Origin: Amyelois transitella | Taxonomy: Eukaryota; Arthropoda; Insecta; Lepidoptera; Pyralidae | NCBI RefSeq assembly: GCF_032362555.1 | Contig: NC_083516.1 | Location: 6,535,001 to 6,599,000, forward strand | Length of the DNA: 64,000 nucleotides | Reading direction: 5' to 3' | Shown: one piece after another, positions 23,656-36,540 of the stretch | Layout of the letters: every line of letters begins with the position of its first letter | How positions within the stretch are numbered: the stretch's first letter is position 1 | The notes under the pieces: generated by a model | The model's database searches: none | The model's input: the letters and a program-made list of their open reading frames with translations, nothing else | Told to the model about the DNA's origin: nothing | Made by a program: the position numbers and the translations under genes

Positions 23656-26312
23656 ATGTGGTATGCTGCTCTAATACGGTTTATCAGAAGACGATTAGTG
23701 TTGGGTATTATTTTTGCGTCTTCATTGACTTACTGCATTGTCAGTTTCATAAGAGAGGTTAGCAATTTCAATACATATTTAACTACAAAGTATTTCTTTA
23801 ATTTCCATGTTGTCCCAATGATGCATGCACCACTTATTAACTTTATACATGATATTTGTCCGCAACTAGTTTCGTGTAGAGGATCACATGAAACTACATT
23901 ATATATTCTTGTTTCCAAAATGATCTTGTACCTAAATCAAAATTTGTTTGTCAGAAATCTTCTTCTACTATTCCTTTAACACATACATACATAAAATCAC
24001 GCTTTTTTTCCAGAGGGGTAGGCAGAGACTACATCTTTCCACTTGCCAAGATCTGTGCATATTTCCTTCGCTTCATCCACATTCATAACTCTCTCCATGC
24101 AAGCTCAGCGGTTTTGGGTACTCTTGATACCCTTTGCCAGGACATCCTTTATTTTATTCCTTTAATCAACCCCAATATTTATTTTTAAAACAAATCAATG
24201 CACTAAAACCCTTTGGGCTACTATTTTTATATTGATATCTTCTGCCACCAGGAGTTAGTCTCTATCTCATCCTGACCTCTCTTCAGGTTAGCTAGTTAGC
24301 CTGAGGTGTGCCTTTTTGACCATAATCCGGTAATAAGTAAAACAAAAAGCTAATTCCATCTGATCTCTACAATACCAACTAAACAGATTTTAAATCACAC
24401 ATATTTAAGTAGCTTTTTTATATTATGCAATAATTGTATTTTTTCGTAAATTTTAATTTCAGGGTAATAGTCGCAACATTATGTTCCAAGACATATCAAT
24501 TGAAAGAAAGCCATTTGTTTGGAGAACACTCCAGGAACACAATGAAACTAATGATGGCAACATGTGTAGAAATTCAGTGCAAGGAAAAATGCTTCTAGTT
24601 GATGATAGAGGTAAGATTATTGTAAAGTAGTTGTTGTCCACAGCTCCACTTGCACATTCACAAATCCCATGGAAAAATAATGTTTTACTGTGATGTAAGA
24701 TAAGGTATGCCCTCTTATCTATGCACAAAATTGTATTAAGATTAGTCAAGAAGATAAAGTGTGTAAAGGAAACAAAGAAACAAACTTCATATTTTGAATT
24801 AAGTATGATTGAACTGTTACTCTCTAAACTCTATAGTGAACTCTAAAGGACAGTGCATATACATTATGTGTACATAATGCACATGCATACCTAAGTAAGG
24901 AAGGTAAGGAGAAATAAATATATACCAACTAGCTTTTACCTGCAGCTTTGCCCATGTAAGTTTAGCATCTACAATTGTTTGTAGATGCTAAACAACATAC
25001 ATTGACGAAATTACCACCACCTATAAGAAGCAACAAATTAAAGCCACTCACAAAAAGAAACTAAGTTAGAGCCACCTCAAGAGAATAATCACAAATCCCA
25101 AGAGAACAATAGTTTTTACTGGAATGAAAGGTACCCTATGTGCTGGAGAAGGCTCCAGACTCTTTAATAATTAGGTATACATATGCAAAATTTCAAAAAG
25201 ATTAATTCAGTAGATAACTCCTGAAGAGGTAACAAACAAATGAACTTACTTTCGCATTTGTAATATCAGTTGGGACATCACTTATTCAGCAGATCCCAAA
25301 AAAAAACCAAACTTGTGCTATATAAATGCAACAATACTATATCTTTATAACAAAACAAACATTCAGTATACTCAAGACCTGGATAAATTCCCGAATCAAT
25401 TTCCAACTTGAATGTTCCTATTCACATTCTCCTCGAATATATTTACTTAGTCAACTTGCTCTCATTTATTCTCTCTGCGTAACCAAAATTCCCTATTCCT
25501 ACCATTACATCTTCTTTCACATCACAACATTACCTTATCATCACGCTGCTTACAATTTTATTTTTAACTTTGCATTATAATTTTTTTTTTGTTACCAGGC
25601 TACGTTTGCCACAGGACTGACGTTTTGAAGAATGGTTGCTGTGACCCTGAATCGGAGCACACCACTAGATACAGTTGTCAATCGTGCAAGAAAAACAACT
25701 GCTGTGTGATTTATGAAAATTGTGTAGCATGTTGTTTAGATCCCAGTAAAGTGAGTTTCCTTCACTAAATAATTTTTAACCACCTTCAAAAAAAGGTGGT
25801 TCTCAGTGTGACCTGTATGTATGAACGCTTGTATATATTTATGTATGTTTGTCCAAGATTATCTCATGTTTCGTTGAACCGATTTTGATGCGGTTTTCAG
25901 AAAAGATTTGTAACACTTAGGAGAGGTTTTAAATTTTTTACTAACTTCAACCAAGGAGGATATCTATCGGAGACGGTTCTCTTTTTGTAGTATTTTAAAA
26001 AATGTTAACATATTAGATTTATTAGAATAAAAATAACATTATCTTATTTGTGCCCTTGTAGCAAATAATTTATGTAAATAAATAATTTATTTATCTATCT
26101 TAATTTTACAGAGGGACATGCTGGAAGTGGTGCTATCGAAGCTGTCCGCAGAAGAAAATGTCCTATTTCGTTCCCTTACAGATGACTACGAGTTGTGTCT
26201 AACAAAATGCCGGACGAGTTCCCACAGCGTTCTTCACGAGAACTCCTATAAAGACCCCGCGAACAAACACTGCTTTGGGGATGAACGACCCAAGTCGAGA
26301 ACGCCTGATTAA
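23656..26312 (+). CDS. SPRING1: SREBP-regulating gene protein (SPRING, C12orf49 family), 200 aa
   Basis: Four exons join in phase: 23656-23757, 24463-24610, 25599-25750 and 26112-26312, giving 200 aa against about 205 in vertebrates. The start is the ATG before WYAALIRFIRRRLVL, which gives the short basic N-terminus plus one membrane segment (about residues 11-30) of this Golgi protein; longer upstream frames lack it. A lumenal sequon NET lies at about 61-63. The Cys-rich core is typical: CRNSVQGKMLLVDDRGYVC, KNGCC, NNCCVIYENCVACC and YELCLTKCRTSS. In vertebrates SPRING supports S1P-dependent SREBP processing and thus lipid synthesis. Insects lack sterol synthesis, so the substrate link here is inferred. 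All splice sites are canonical. Introns contain repeat fragments (23984, 24925, 25779). I am confident of the family. Confidence 0.93.
23984..24160 (-). mobile_element. Non-LTR retrotransposon 3' tail in SPRING intron 1
   Basis: ACATACATACATAAAATCAC begins the reversed tail, followed by AGAGGGGTAGGCAGAGACTA, CTTCATCCACATTCATAACT and GCCAGGACATCCTTTATTTT. These match the LINE tail at 40840-41245 read backwards. No coding effect on the host gene is expected. Confidence 0.65.
24925..25280 (+). repeat. Old repeat copy in SPRING intron 2
   Basis: It starts CAACTAGCTTTTACCTGCAG and ends ACTTTCGCATTTGTAATATC, the outer words of the CCCGCG-type family. A short palindrome (AGCATCTACAA and TTGTAGATGCT) lies at about 24966-24989. 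Strongly diverged. Confidence 0.5.
25779..25988 (+). repeat. Interspersed repeat 'ACCACCTTCAAAAAAAGGTGG' family, copy 1
   Basis: About 210 bp, shared with 51846-52034. It begins AACCACCTTCAAAAAAAGG and contains TGTTTCGTTGAACCGATTTT, GATGCGGTTTTCA and GGAGGATATCTATCGGAG, ending in CTCTTTTTGTAG. It lies in SPRING intron 3. No ORF. Confidence 0.6.
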
Positions 26313-26738
26313 TATACTGCTATGTAGGTAATATAAGAACGTTTTAAAATTATGATACGATCACTATGCGTGTCGTATTTAATTACTATGAAGACTTAAA
26401 AACAAATTTACACTAATATTTTAAAGAGAAGGTTTATAGTTTGTATGTAGGAATTAATTTTCGAAATTTCAGTTTCTAAAATTCTTTCACAAATATGTAC
26501 AATGCCTGATGTAAGCAAAAACTTCGTACTTGCGATTTTTTTCTTGTGTTTCTTTTCTAATCTCTCACTCGCACTCTAGGGCCAATGAAGAAAACTTACA
26601 TAAACAATTCTTTATTGGCCCAGCTGTTAGTTACACATAATGGACGATCAAATATTTTGCATATGCAAGATCGATACCAGTGAAAGACTAGATAGAATTA
26701 TTTTATAGTAAAATATTTTTACCTTGTAATCCTAGTAA

Positions 26739-26744
26739 AATAAA
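26739..26744 (+). terminator. Candidate polyadenylation signal of SPRING
   Basis: AATAAA about 430 bases after the SPRING stop codon, followed by a T/G-rich stretch. Plausible but not proven. Confidence 0.35.
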
Positions 26745-26759
26745 TTTAGTGACATGTGT

Positions 26760-29224
26760 ATATAAAAGTTGATATTGTTGTAAATATTTTAAAAAATAAG
26801 GGCCGTGCCAAGCACTAGTTCGCAACATATTTGTTGACTGTTTGACGACCATTACAAGTCACAAATTTAAAGGGGCTCATTGCGTATGTATATTGAAGTC
26901 GCGATGTGCCTACTACGTTTTGTAAGTACATGTACTACGAATTCAGACTACGAAGCTAAAAAGACGGTAAGACTTATGATTCGCCAACAACATCAACTTT
27001 TTTTTCCATAAGTGAAACCATGATGCTAACAGTTGCAGCAGATGGCGAATACCGAGCTCTGTGGTCTGAAGGCAAAATAATACTAATTATAGATCACTCA
27101 AGTCCACTGCGAAGACGTCGGGTCCGGTTTTATTATGTAATATGTGAATTATTTTCCAATCGTCTCAAGCCGGATACCACTCGGTGACACATGTGCCTTA
27201 AATGAGTTAAGATTGCAACCTCAAAACCTAAAGAATAATGATACCTATTGTTTAAGGAGTAATAATGTAATATCGGTTCATGTTCAAATCATGGCTGTAA
27301 GATGGGGCGAAGGCGGACTCCAAAATTAGTAATTTTAACCACAAAAATATTGACTCAAATATTTATTACTTAATTTCTAAGCTGAAAACTATCTGTAAAA
27401 TATATTTTTAGTTATATAATAATGCTAAATAGCGTCATAATATTAAAACCGTAAAAATAAGTCAAATGAATTCTTTAGTAAACAAACTCAAGACCAAAGA
27501 AATAAGTGTCTTAACACCCCATATAAAATAATTACTACTCTGAAATAAAGATAACGATACTTATATAGTTTGTAGATATCGTACTGAGTTGAATCGATGA
27601 ATGATAATTATTCGTTACAGCAACGCGGTCTCTGCACTAATTTTATAGAGCGCGTATCGAAATCTTGTTTTGTATTTTTGTCAAAAATTCTTACCTACCC
27701 GCATTTAATCTGCTAGTTAACCGATTTCCTGTTCATAAAATAAAACAATAGTTTGGAAAAAGTAACAATGGATTTGTTCATATGTGACAAGGCCCTAATA
27801 AGAAAAGATAATAAGTAGGGACATGAACCAGCGCCCCACCCCGGCTTTAACATATACAAACCTTCCGCAGAAAACTCTTTCCAACATTTCAAACAATAAC
27901 AATATCCGTTCACAGCTTTCCGAGATTATCTTATAATATATACATAGTTATTAAGTATAAAATAATTCGTTTATATCATACAGCCAAATTGTAAAGTTGC
28001 AAGGAAGTAAACATGAGACCAAAACATTTTTTTACATTTTGATACGCACTCAATCATAATGATTCATCAAAATAATTCTTACTTATGTTTTTAAACGTCT
28101 GTTAAACTCGATAAGTAATTTCAGAAATTGTATTTTACGTAAGTAAATAGGTAGGTACTCTCTTCATCTGTAAAACTCTCCAAACTATAAAAAAATCACT
28201 TTCCTAGGTATTTATCGTACTCTATATCCAGCTTTTGCTCGTTTATGACTTTATTCCATAAAGTGTTAATGTTGCACGAAATGTGTATGTGAAATTAAAC
28301 ATAATAATAATTACTAGTTACAATATATTAAAAATGTTATTAATTACGAAATTAGAGAACTTGCCAGTGACATTATGATTTCAGTGTCGGTGATGATATT
28401 CCCTGATAGAAAGTAAAAGGACACCGAAATAATTTTTCTTATAAATGTACATAATATAAAATTGTTATTAATAAATATTTTTTTACAATGAAATATATTT
28501 TGATTTTTTTCAACTTCTTCCTTCTGACTATATGTTCCGGTTGCATCCTCACCAATCTGAAGAGGAGCCTGGGGTTAGCCCTTCATCATGGATTCTGGAT
28601 TGGGTGAGTCAGGTTTTACGCGAAGCGACTCCCATCTAACCTCCGCAACCATTGCAGATAAACCTAACCCGTATGGATCGATCATCCAGTTGCCTGAATG
28701 TGCAGGTTTCCTCACGATGTTTTTACCTTACCGTAAGAGCATCGGATACTTATCAAACTAATGTGCATAACTTCGCTTGATAAAATAATCATGGTACAAG
28801 ACCGGGTACGTTTTTGCGTCACGCGCATTTTAACAAGGCTCCTTACTGATTCGACCATCGACGCTCTTTTTAATGTTTTACAACTATTATGAAGCTTAGA
28901 TATTCTTTTTAACCTTTATGTAACTATAAATTATACCTACCTACGACTCGAGGTCAAACAATATTCTACGTGCAGAATATTATGTTCCAGCGGTTTACCC
29001 GTGATAGCCTAGCAGACAGACTTTCGCATTTAAAATAATTCTAGGTGGGAAGTACGAATTCTGTTAGTCAATTTTGAAAAGCTTGCTTACCTATACCGTC
29101 TATCTCAAAAAGTTTGCAGTGAAAATTTATATTTCAAGAATTTTAACGATAACTTCACACAAAAAAACTTATCTATCGATTAAGTTTAATAGGTATAAGA
29201 TGATTTGTAATTAAAATATGATAA
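26760..29224. other. Gene-poor stretch after SPRING
   Basis: No supported exon. Short ORFs near 27144 and 27713 have no family resemblance or splice context. The only recognised element is the diverged repeat at 28530-28880. Confidence 0.45.
28530..28880 (+). repeat. Interspersed repeat 'GTGCAGGTTTCCTCACGATGTT' family
   Basis: The copy carries TCCGGTTGCATCCTCACCAA, TGAATGTGCAGGTTTCCTCA and a late segment TTTGCGTCACGCGC..CTCCTTACTGATTCG. Related copies are at 57945-58140 and, reversed, near 40345-40500. The family is common in Lepidoptera. It has a degraded tRNA-like 3' part; class uncertain, probably SINE. Confidence 0.55.
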
Positions 29225-29956
29225 GAGCGCTTGTAGACGTCCGTTTTTTTCACCGGATAACGGACCGTGTTTTTTGCCGGATTCGCGGTGGTGTATGAAT
29301 TATAATGAATGTGTGTACATGCACCGGACATCGGTCCGGCGAACAATTTACGCCGGATGCACCACCCCTTCCCCTCGGCGCGACGGACACTGGTCCGGTG
29401 TAAGAAATGGCGGTCATCCACGCCAGTGTATTGGTGCGTGTTGACGCTGCCGGACGTATTGCCTGTTTTCTTTTAATTGAGTGCCGTCTACCTGCGTTCT
29501 TTTAAAAATGGGTAATATTGACATGGAATATCCTCTAATATAATATTGACAGTATCCTCGTGTCTTATTTTATCATATATGGCTGTTAATAATAGTTGAA
29601 AGGTTTCTTTCTTCATCCGAAAATAATTGTAAAATTTAGTTTCATCTTCTTCCAACTGCGTAAAAAGAGTTTGAAATCCACCATATTTTTCCCTTTCCAA
29701 TAATATAGGATGCACCCACGATGACCTTTTACGTTTTTCTGTTTCTTTTTGTTTCTTCTTGTACAAATAGTAGGCCAATACGAGTTTTTTTTTCTTATTA
29801 TTCGACATTTCACACGTGTGTAATCTCTGACTACCAGTTCAAAACTAACGCATATAGACGGCAGTCCATCCATCCGGTAAAAAAAATATGTATACAAGGA
29901 TAGCCGTTTATTCACGGTCCGTTATCCGGTGAAAAAACGGACGTCTACAAGCGCTC
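29225..29956 (-). mobile_element. PIF/Harbinger DNA transposon, internally deleted, 732 bp
   Basis: Both ends carry about 44-bp inverted repeats, outermost GAGCGCTTGTAGACGTCCG; the only difference in the arms is a run of seven versus six T. The element is flanked by TAA at 29222-29224 and 29957-29959, the three-base target duplication expected for PIF/Harbinger. Inside, on the minus strand, a 106-codon ORF resembles the N-terminus of HARBI1-like transposases. The left part holds several CCGG-centred motifs (GGACATCGGTCCGG, GGACACTGGTCCGG), probable subterminal binding repeats. The catalytic part is missing, so the copy should depend on a transposase supplied elsewhere. Well-preserved ends suggest a fairly recent insertion. 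Confidence 0.85.
29488..29808 (-). CDS. Truncated Harbinger transposase N-terminus, 106 aa
   Basis: The ATG at 29808-29806 follows about 150 bases of terminal sequence of the element. The start is Lys-rich (MSNNKKKK), then RSSWVHPILLEREKYGGF and YNYFRMKKETFQLLL. W-V-H-P and the F-R-M..F..LL block are hallmarks of the N-terminal region of HARBI1-like transposases, a helical region ahead of the DDE nuclease. Family members are usually more than 300 residues; here the frame ends after FLKERR and no DDE domain follows. It cannot be catalytic. It could still bind the element's ends if expressed, which is inference. Confidence 0.75.
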   Translation of the reverse strand: MSNNKKKKLVLAYYLYKKKQKETEKRKRSSWVHPILLEREKYGGFQTLFTQLEEDETKFYNYFRMKKETFQLLLTAIYDKIRHEDTVNIILEDIPCQYYPFLKERR

Positions 29957-30317
29957 TAAGGGAACCTTACACGATTTGGACTCGCCCTTGCATTTTTTAA
30001 ATATTGATAATTTTACATTGTTTATTGGGTGTATTAGCTGGACGTCGATTTCGCACGACGTCGATTTTATCGAGACCTACGCTTTTATTCGCATAAAATC
30101 GATCCAACAGTTATAACCTGGCTTTTCTTCGCATTACATCGATTCATCCAATAAAATTTTATAATTAATTTTATTTGTTGCATATCGGTATTGACTCGTT
30201 AGGTGGCAAACGTAGGAAAACCATGTAGGTAGGTAGGTACCTAAGCAATTTTCTTCGAAAGCTTTAGACGTATAAATAAGCAATTTCGTTAGAAGTACCT
30301 TATATTTAAACGTACTA

Positions 30318-30360
30318 GATGATTACACAATAGTTTTAGATAAATTATTGTGTAATCATC
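30318..30360. repeat. Perfect 15-bp stem-loop
   Basis: GATGATTACACAATA at 30318-30332 pairs perfectly with TATTGTGTAATCATC at 30346-30360 around a 13-base loop. It may be a remnant of a small inverted-repeat transposon. The stem is too short to be called a microRNA precursor. Confidence 0.45.
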
Positions 30361-32229
30361 GCATTTACACTAAGCACATAAATCTTTGTCGTCACTGTTA
30401 ACTTTAATTAGCCGCGAAGAGAGATAGACGTAATCGACAAATGCTGCGACTGCGACCTCAGAAATCTGCTTGCAATCAGTCTGTGCTACAGTGCGCGCGA
30501 GTCGACTCGCGTCCCCAACACGATGCTGAGGTGAGGAAAACGTGACTGTTACCAAACACCAATTTTATGTATACAATGCGAAGTAAGTCACAGTTGGACT
30601 AGGTAATCTAGTTGCTTAACTTGCAACTTAGAAGTGAAAATTGTGTTCCTTGCTTTTTGGTGTTTTATTTGTAGACAATTTCGGTAAATGAATTAGATAG
30701 GTACTCCGTAAAAAAAATAAACTATCTATGAATAGATTAAGTACCTACTTAGGTACATATATTAAGTTTTTTAGAAAGTTACACTGCACGCAGTTCTAAT
30801 ACATTTGTTTGTCTATTATATATTTTTATAGGTAGATACTTTTTTCTTTTGGCTTTTTTTATACTTAATCTCATTCATATGTCGGTATTTCACAATCTTG
30901 TAATACTTATTTTTCTATAACATTTCACGAAACTTCGTATGTACATTCAAATTCAAAACAATAGCGAGAAGCTGTAAAACATTAATGTTTAAGCGTAATT
31001 TCTTTAATTAATTACTAATAAACTGCTGGATATTATTGTAAGTACTTACAATTTATGAGATTCTAAAAAAATAACATTAACGCCTGTAGGCATAGGTACG
31101 AAATTTAAGGCATAGGCGCTTGTTCTTCTTGATTTGGTTTTCAAGATTTAATCATAAAAAATAATACCTACTTACTTGCATTTTTAAATAAAATCACTAT
31201 TTATAAGTGTTAGACATAGAGAGAGATATTGAACACAACCCTTAAGGTTTTATGTTGTGCTTTATAAACTAAAAAGTTCCTATTGCTATTACAAAATAGT
31301 TTTTCCTTTCTTCCAAATAATTTTGATAAATACGTTTCGTATAGTAATAACTTAAAAATATTGCACGCCTGAAGGGCTAAACGGTTATTACTATCTATAT
31401 AACCTATATATTTCCATCCACATATAAGCAATAAGTATTTTTGAGTTTGTGATGAAAAATACATAAGCCTACCTTTCTACTCATCAAAAAAAGCAAGTCG
31501 GTATCGACAATATGGATCATTCTACTATACATAATTATATTTTAACAAAAATCTTTGTATTTTTGTTTTTTTTTTGTTTGTGACTCTAAATAGTGTCTGC
31601 GATCGTACTCTTAGGTAATCCAAGTAGTTACCTACCTAAATAATATTACCTATTTAAATAAATAAGTCAATACAAAAGGGACTCGAGCTGAGCTCGCTTT
31701 CTAAGATATCAATATAAAGAGATGGTGCAGCAATCGGCCGGAAAAACCGCTCATTCAAGGATCAGAATTACCATCATCATGCAAGTGAATTAAAAGGTAT
31801 TAACTTATGTAAATATTTATATGAAAATGAACGTTTCACTCGTATCTATTTCGATAAACCGACAGCGAAATTGATATCTATGTAATTCAGGTATTAATGT
31901 ACGAACTGCCTATGTAATCACAAGTTTACAACACGCTATCATTTGTGAATACTTACACCGTGACGTTGCTATATCTTAGATAACTACATTCAATCAAATA
32001 AATATCTACATGCATAACTTATTTTACTTGGCATTTTGCCTTTCATTTTGCACAGTCCGGATTTTCAAGTTACCTTTAGCAACATAATTGAGTCTGACTG
32101 AGACATTCATGCAGTCAGTGATACCTTATTAAGTTTAATTTGAAAAATTGATAGTACTTTTACAAACTCTGCCCCGGAATCGAAGGAAATAATTTTTAGC
32201 GTAATGTTATACTTCAGCCACATAGCACA

Positions 32230-32525
32230 CCGAAGCATTGAGAATAGTAAGTAACTGGGAATATGTAAAGACTACGGGGAAAGCATACGGCCGGTCATAA
32301 AACTGAAAAAAAAACTTTCCAGTATGATTAGTGATAACATGGTCATTTTACTAAAAGAGCCTTACCTAAATATAGAAGTGAAAGGTTTAAGAAATAGGGG
32401 AAGACCGAAAAAGAGATGGATGGACGGAGTAAAGGATAGTATGAGTAGAAAGGGAGTAATCAGTGAGATGGCAGTTGACAAAAGTAATTTGAAAAAACTT
32501 ACATACTGTGACGACCCCACGTAGA
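32230..32525 (+). mobile_element. Non-LTR retrotransposon ORF2 C-terminal tail
   Basis: A 66-codon ORF from 32324 contains RGRPKKRWMDGVKDSM and ends KKLTYCDDPT, the standard C-terminal sequence of a LINE family seen throughout insects. The in-frame ATG is fortuitous, since the reverse transcriptase domain is absent. It is a 5'-truncated copy, distinct from the tail at 40840. Confidence 0.75.
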
Positions 32526-35500
32526 AAGTGGGAAAAGGTAACGATAAAGAAGGTAACGAGAAAGACTACGGGGAAGGAGATCCGGAACGGTGTTCCGCCG
32601 AGGTCACCAAAAATGTCATGTCCAGACGGAATAATAGAAAGTTTGACCAGATTTACATCATGCAATAGATGAAGAAGCTTCGTAAAAGTCACGATTCCAA
32701 CTAGTGAGCGATTTACCGCGAATGACTTCAGAAATAATATAACACATATAATCGTTTCATCAACACATATACCAAGTTGTTATTCAATTGGCTAATATTG
32801 GCCTACGAAATCAGTGTAGACTTACTATGTGAAATTTCATAAAAGCCCTACCTCTATATGATGTTTCTGTGTATAAGTACTCTTAAACTGAAAACAGAGT
32901 CATGACACATGCGTGTATATCCTGTCTGAAAATTATAATAAATATTTTTTTTTATATTTTCTCTTTTATCTTTCATTATACCACTTATACAAAAATGAAC
33001 TGGTCTATGTGGTCTATCCCATAACACAGGGTAACTTATCGTGGGTGACAGCGTACCAAAATGTTATGCGACAATATTTATTAGTGAATTAATTTTATTT
33101 CAATACTCGAGGGAAAAAAATAATTTCTCGCCCTTGTACATTACATATCTTTATTTGGCGCAAAAAGTAACATTACATTGTTCATAATCATAAAAATAAA
33201 AAAGTTACATGATGCGACCAAAAGAGTTTCCACTTAACATTGCATGTGTATGATGAGGTTAAACAATGCGCTGAATTTCATTGAAACATAGTACGGAGGA
33301 GGCTTTTCCATTCAATATAAAGGATACATATTAAAAATATCAATACAAAATAACAAGTAGACAGCGGTGCTAGGGAGTTTATATATGTTGAGTATGAGAA
33401 CCTAGGTGATTTTTCAGTTTATCTTTGGAAGGAAGGAAGGAAGATACAGTAGTGCAGTCACGCTCAGGTGGCGGAAGATTGTTCCAATACTTCGTAGCAA
33501 GAGTAGATAGAAAGATAGATAAAACTCTTTATTGCACCATAAGAGTAAAACATACGAAACAACATTAAACAGATAGAGATGGTACAAAGGCGGACTAATC
33601 GCTAATACAATCTCTCAATGAAGGAAACCAAACAGCGTATCGGAAGCTGCCACGAAAAGCAGCTGTATTGTGTTGTGGAAATATTAACCGAGTTGCAGTC
33701 CCCATTAGGCATTGTGAGAACTGTAATTTTTGATAGAGATCGGTAGGTTTCTTTTTGCGCATAAGTCCAAACAGAAGTGATGCAAGGTGGAGTGTTCGGC
33801 GATTTGACATCTTCGCAGAATTTTAAAACAAAAGCGAGTAAGTACATGCGTTCTGAATGCGAAATTTTCTTCGTACGCACTTAGACATCACATTAATTTT
33901 CTCAAATGTTTAAATCTACTAATACTTTTTAAATTACATAATTGATTAATATTTTAGATTAAATAGTCTAGGGTGAAATATGAACGGAACTGTGACGTCA
34001 AACTACCTACTTAAGATAAGCTACATCACAAATCACATAATTATTTTTATATTATTCGGCCTATAGATTAGGAGTGAAACCTAAAACATTCAATGGTTTA
34101 TTAAGTCGAGCAGTTTTGCGTTAAGAATTATCACACATACCAAGCGAAGAGAAAGTTTCGCTGGACGGCAAAGGGATGGAATAATTCAAATAGTGGCAGG
34201 TTGCTAACCCTCCTAAGAGAAACAGCGGGCACCACAGATAACAAATAGTTTGAGTATCTCTCAATACTGGTGTTAATGTGAGGGTAATCTGTGGCTGGCA
34301 CACAATATGTTTTTCTTCGCTACTAGACCAGCATGGAAGCATGGTCAAGATGAATGTGTTTATTCCTTGGTCGACTTTTTTCCTTGGGAAAGAGAAAGAG
34401 TGGAAACGGCATGGCACTGGATAATTATTGTTTTCTTAAATTTTGCTTCATTTCCTATACAGAAGGATATAAGAGCTAAATAATAGCTTCGGTATAGGAA
34501 ATGACATGCTCTTAGTATTCTATCATAAAAAAGGCCCAGTTCAGTATGGCTCGTAAATTTTATCTTCGAGGCGACCATGGCGCGCCCAGTGGAGCGCAAG
34601 TGCAATAAACCTACCTTTTCTCGCATAACTTTAGTTAAATAGGTACTTACTAAACTTATTTCATCGAAAATTTTGTAGCGATCATGAAAACTGTCAAAAT
34701 GTATCTACCTATTCCAATTTCCATTGAAAATACAAACATATATCATACATAATATCTACTTAGGTACTAGGCACCCTATCTGTAACAAATTGTATGTTAT
34801 CTAAATCATATGTATTGTATTTACCCATTTCAATTAGATACGATAATCGCAATGAAATAAAGTACTATCAGATGAATTCGTCCGGGTACCACATTAATTA
34901 CCAATTTGCTAGATTTTATAATATAATCTAACAAAAAATGATTAATGCTGAAACTCCTCGTAATAATGTTAAAGTCAACTTTAAAATTGTGACTTTGTTT
35001 GTTTGTAACACTAATTTTCGGAAATACTTAATCGATCATATGTCTTTCATCGTTAAAAAGGTACCTACATTATTTACGGGTCCTATAACGCTATGTAGGC
35101 AGTGTATGTGTTAGGTACGCTTGTAATAAAATAAATGTGCAAGTAATTAATACATTACGAGCTCGCTAAATATAAATATAAACTTATGGTTTTTGAAATT
35201 TCACGGTGATATAATATTCAAAAGGAAACAATAATGTGTAGTGAAATAACTCACACTCATGTAGAGTTGCAAGTAGTAACTATTTTACCGTAAAACAGCT
35301 CATAGCTATTGCAGGCCATGATAATAAGCGTTGCAACATTATGATCACATAAACAAAGTACCAAAGTATCGGTAAATTTAAATATACCATTGAAATGCTT
35401 GTAAAACATTGCTTGTTAAATATAAATTGATTTGTATGGTATGAAACTAAGGACAAAATATTATAATTCTCGATGGTATGCAGACGCATATGCAGTCCAT

Positions 35501-36414
35501 TTGAAAATACTAATACTTAATTGTATCTACCAAAACTATGGCAAGTGTCATCAATCTATTCGATACCTACCTATTTCGCATGAATCGACATATTTAAACA
35601 TTTACATTTTATGAAATTATGAAAACATTTACTTGATGAATTGTTTTATATGACTTTTTGTCCACAATTAAGTAATATAAGTTTTATCAATACATTCTAC
35701 AGGTTTTGATTTAAACATTTCATTTGTTTGTAAACTTGCACATAAAAAGAAACTTATAACAAATTATAAAACAGCCATTGGTTTAAGAATAATATTTTTG
35801 TAATTAAAGGCAAATAATCTTTTTTTATTATATTTCTCTTTGTTTCTTTGGATTTAATTTCAAGACTTTCACACCGGCCTTATAGAATGTTTTTACTGTT
35901 CATTGCTCGTGTATTCATTGTCACGAAGGTAGAAGTTATTATATGTAAATACGTCACCTATAGATAAGTCTTCCATGAATATCTTTACAAAATAAAAAAT
36001 GTATCGTCATGATGAAATTGATAAACTGATAATGTTTTGTACTTGGATTATAAAAACACAGGATGCTTCAAGAATACCTATTCTAAATACATTATTTTGC
36101 TGAAGTTTGTACGTTTGTGTATTAATATTTATTTATTTAAAACCTTATTGCACACACAAAAATGTACAAAGGGCGGACATAATGCCGTTTGGCATTCTCT
36201 ACCAGTCTACCAGCTGACCAAACAGAGAAACTTTAAGTTGGTGGTACGATTCTGCAAAATGTACATATGTGCATAAATATATAGGTACATTACAAACAAA
36301 AAATGTATCCTATATATAAATCTCCTTTGCGTAAAGGAGGAGCGTAAGGAGTACCTAAACATAAAAAGCTAAATAAGAGCTCCAGAGATTTATATACACT
36401 AAAAATTAGTCACA

Positions 36415-36540
36415 TCAAATTAGGATGATCTATTATTAATTTACCGATAGACCCATTCACAGCATGTTTGAACACCGAGCGACTAGAAGTTCTCCTATTC
36501 GTTTCAGGAAGAGCATTCCAGAGGCTTGCAGCCTGAACCT
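36415..36540 (-). mobile_element. Non-LTR retrotransposon ORF2 C-terminal tail
   Basis: Read on the minus strand: QAASLWNALPETNRR, then SRSVFKHAVNGSIGK, ending DHPNLM and a stop. W-N-x-L-P followed by an F-K-x-x-V-type segment is the usual C-terminus of a LINE reverse transcriptase ORF. The rest of the element is absent. Confidence 0.6.

Noticed and set aside
34121-34626. Overlapping minus-strand ORFs near 34.1-34.6 kb
   Set aside because: No recognisable motif, no exon boundaries; parts resemble decayed repeat words.
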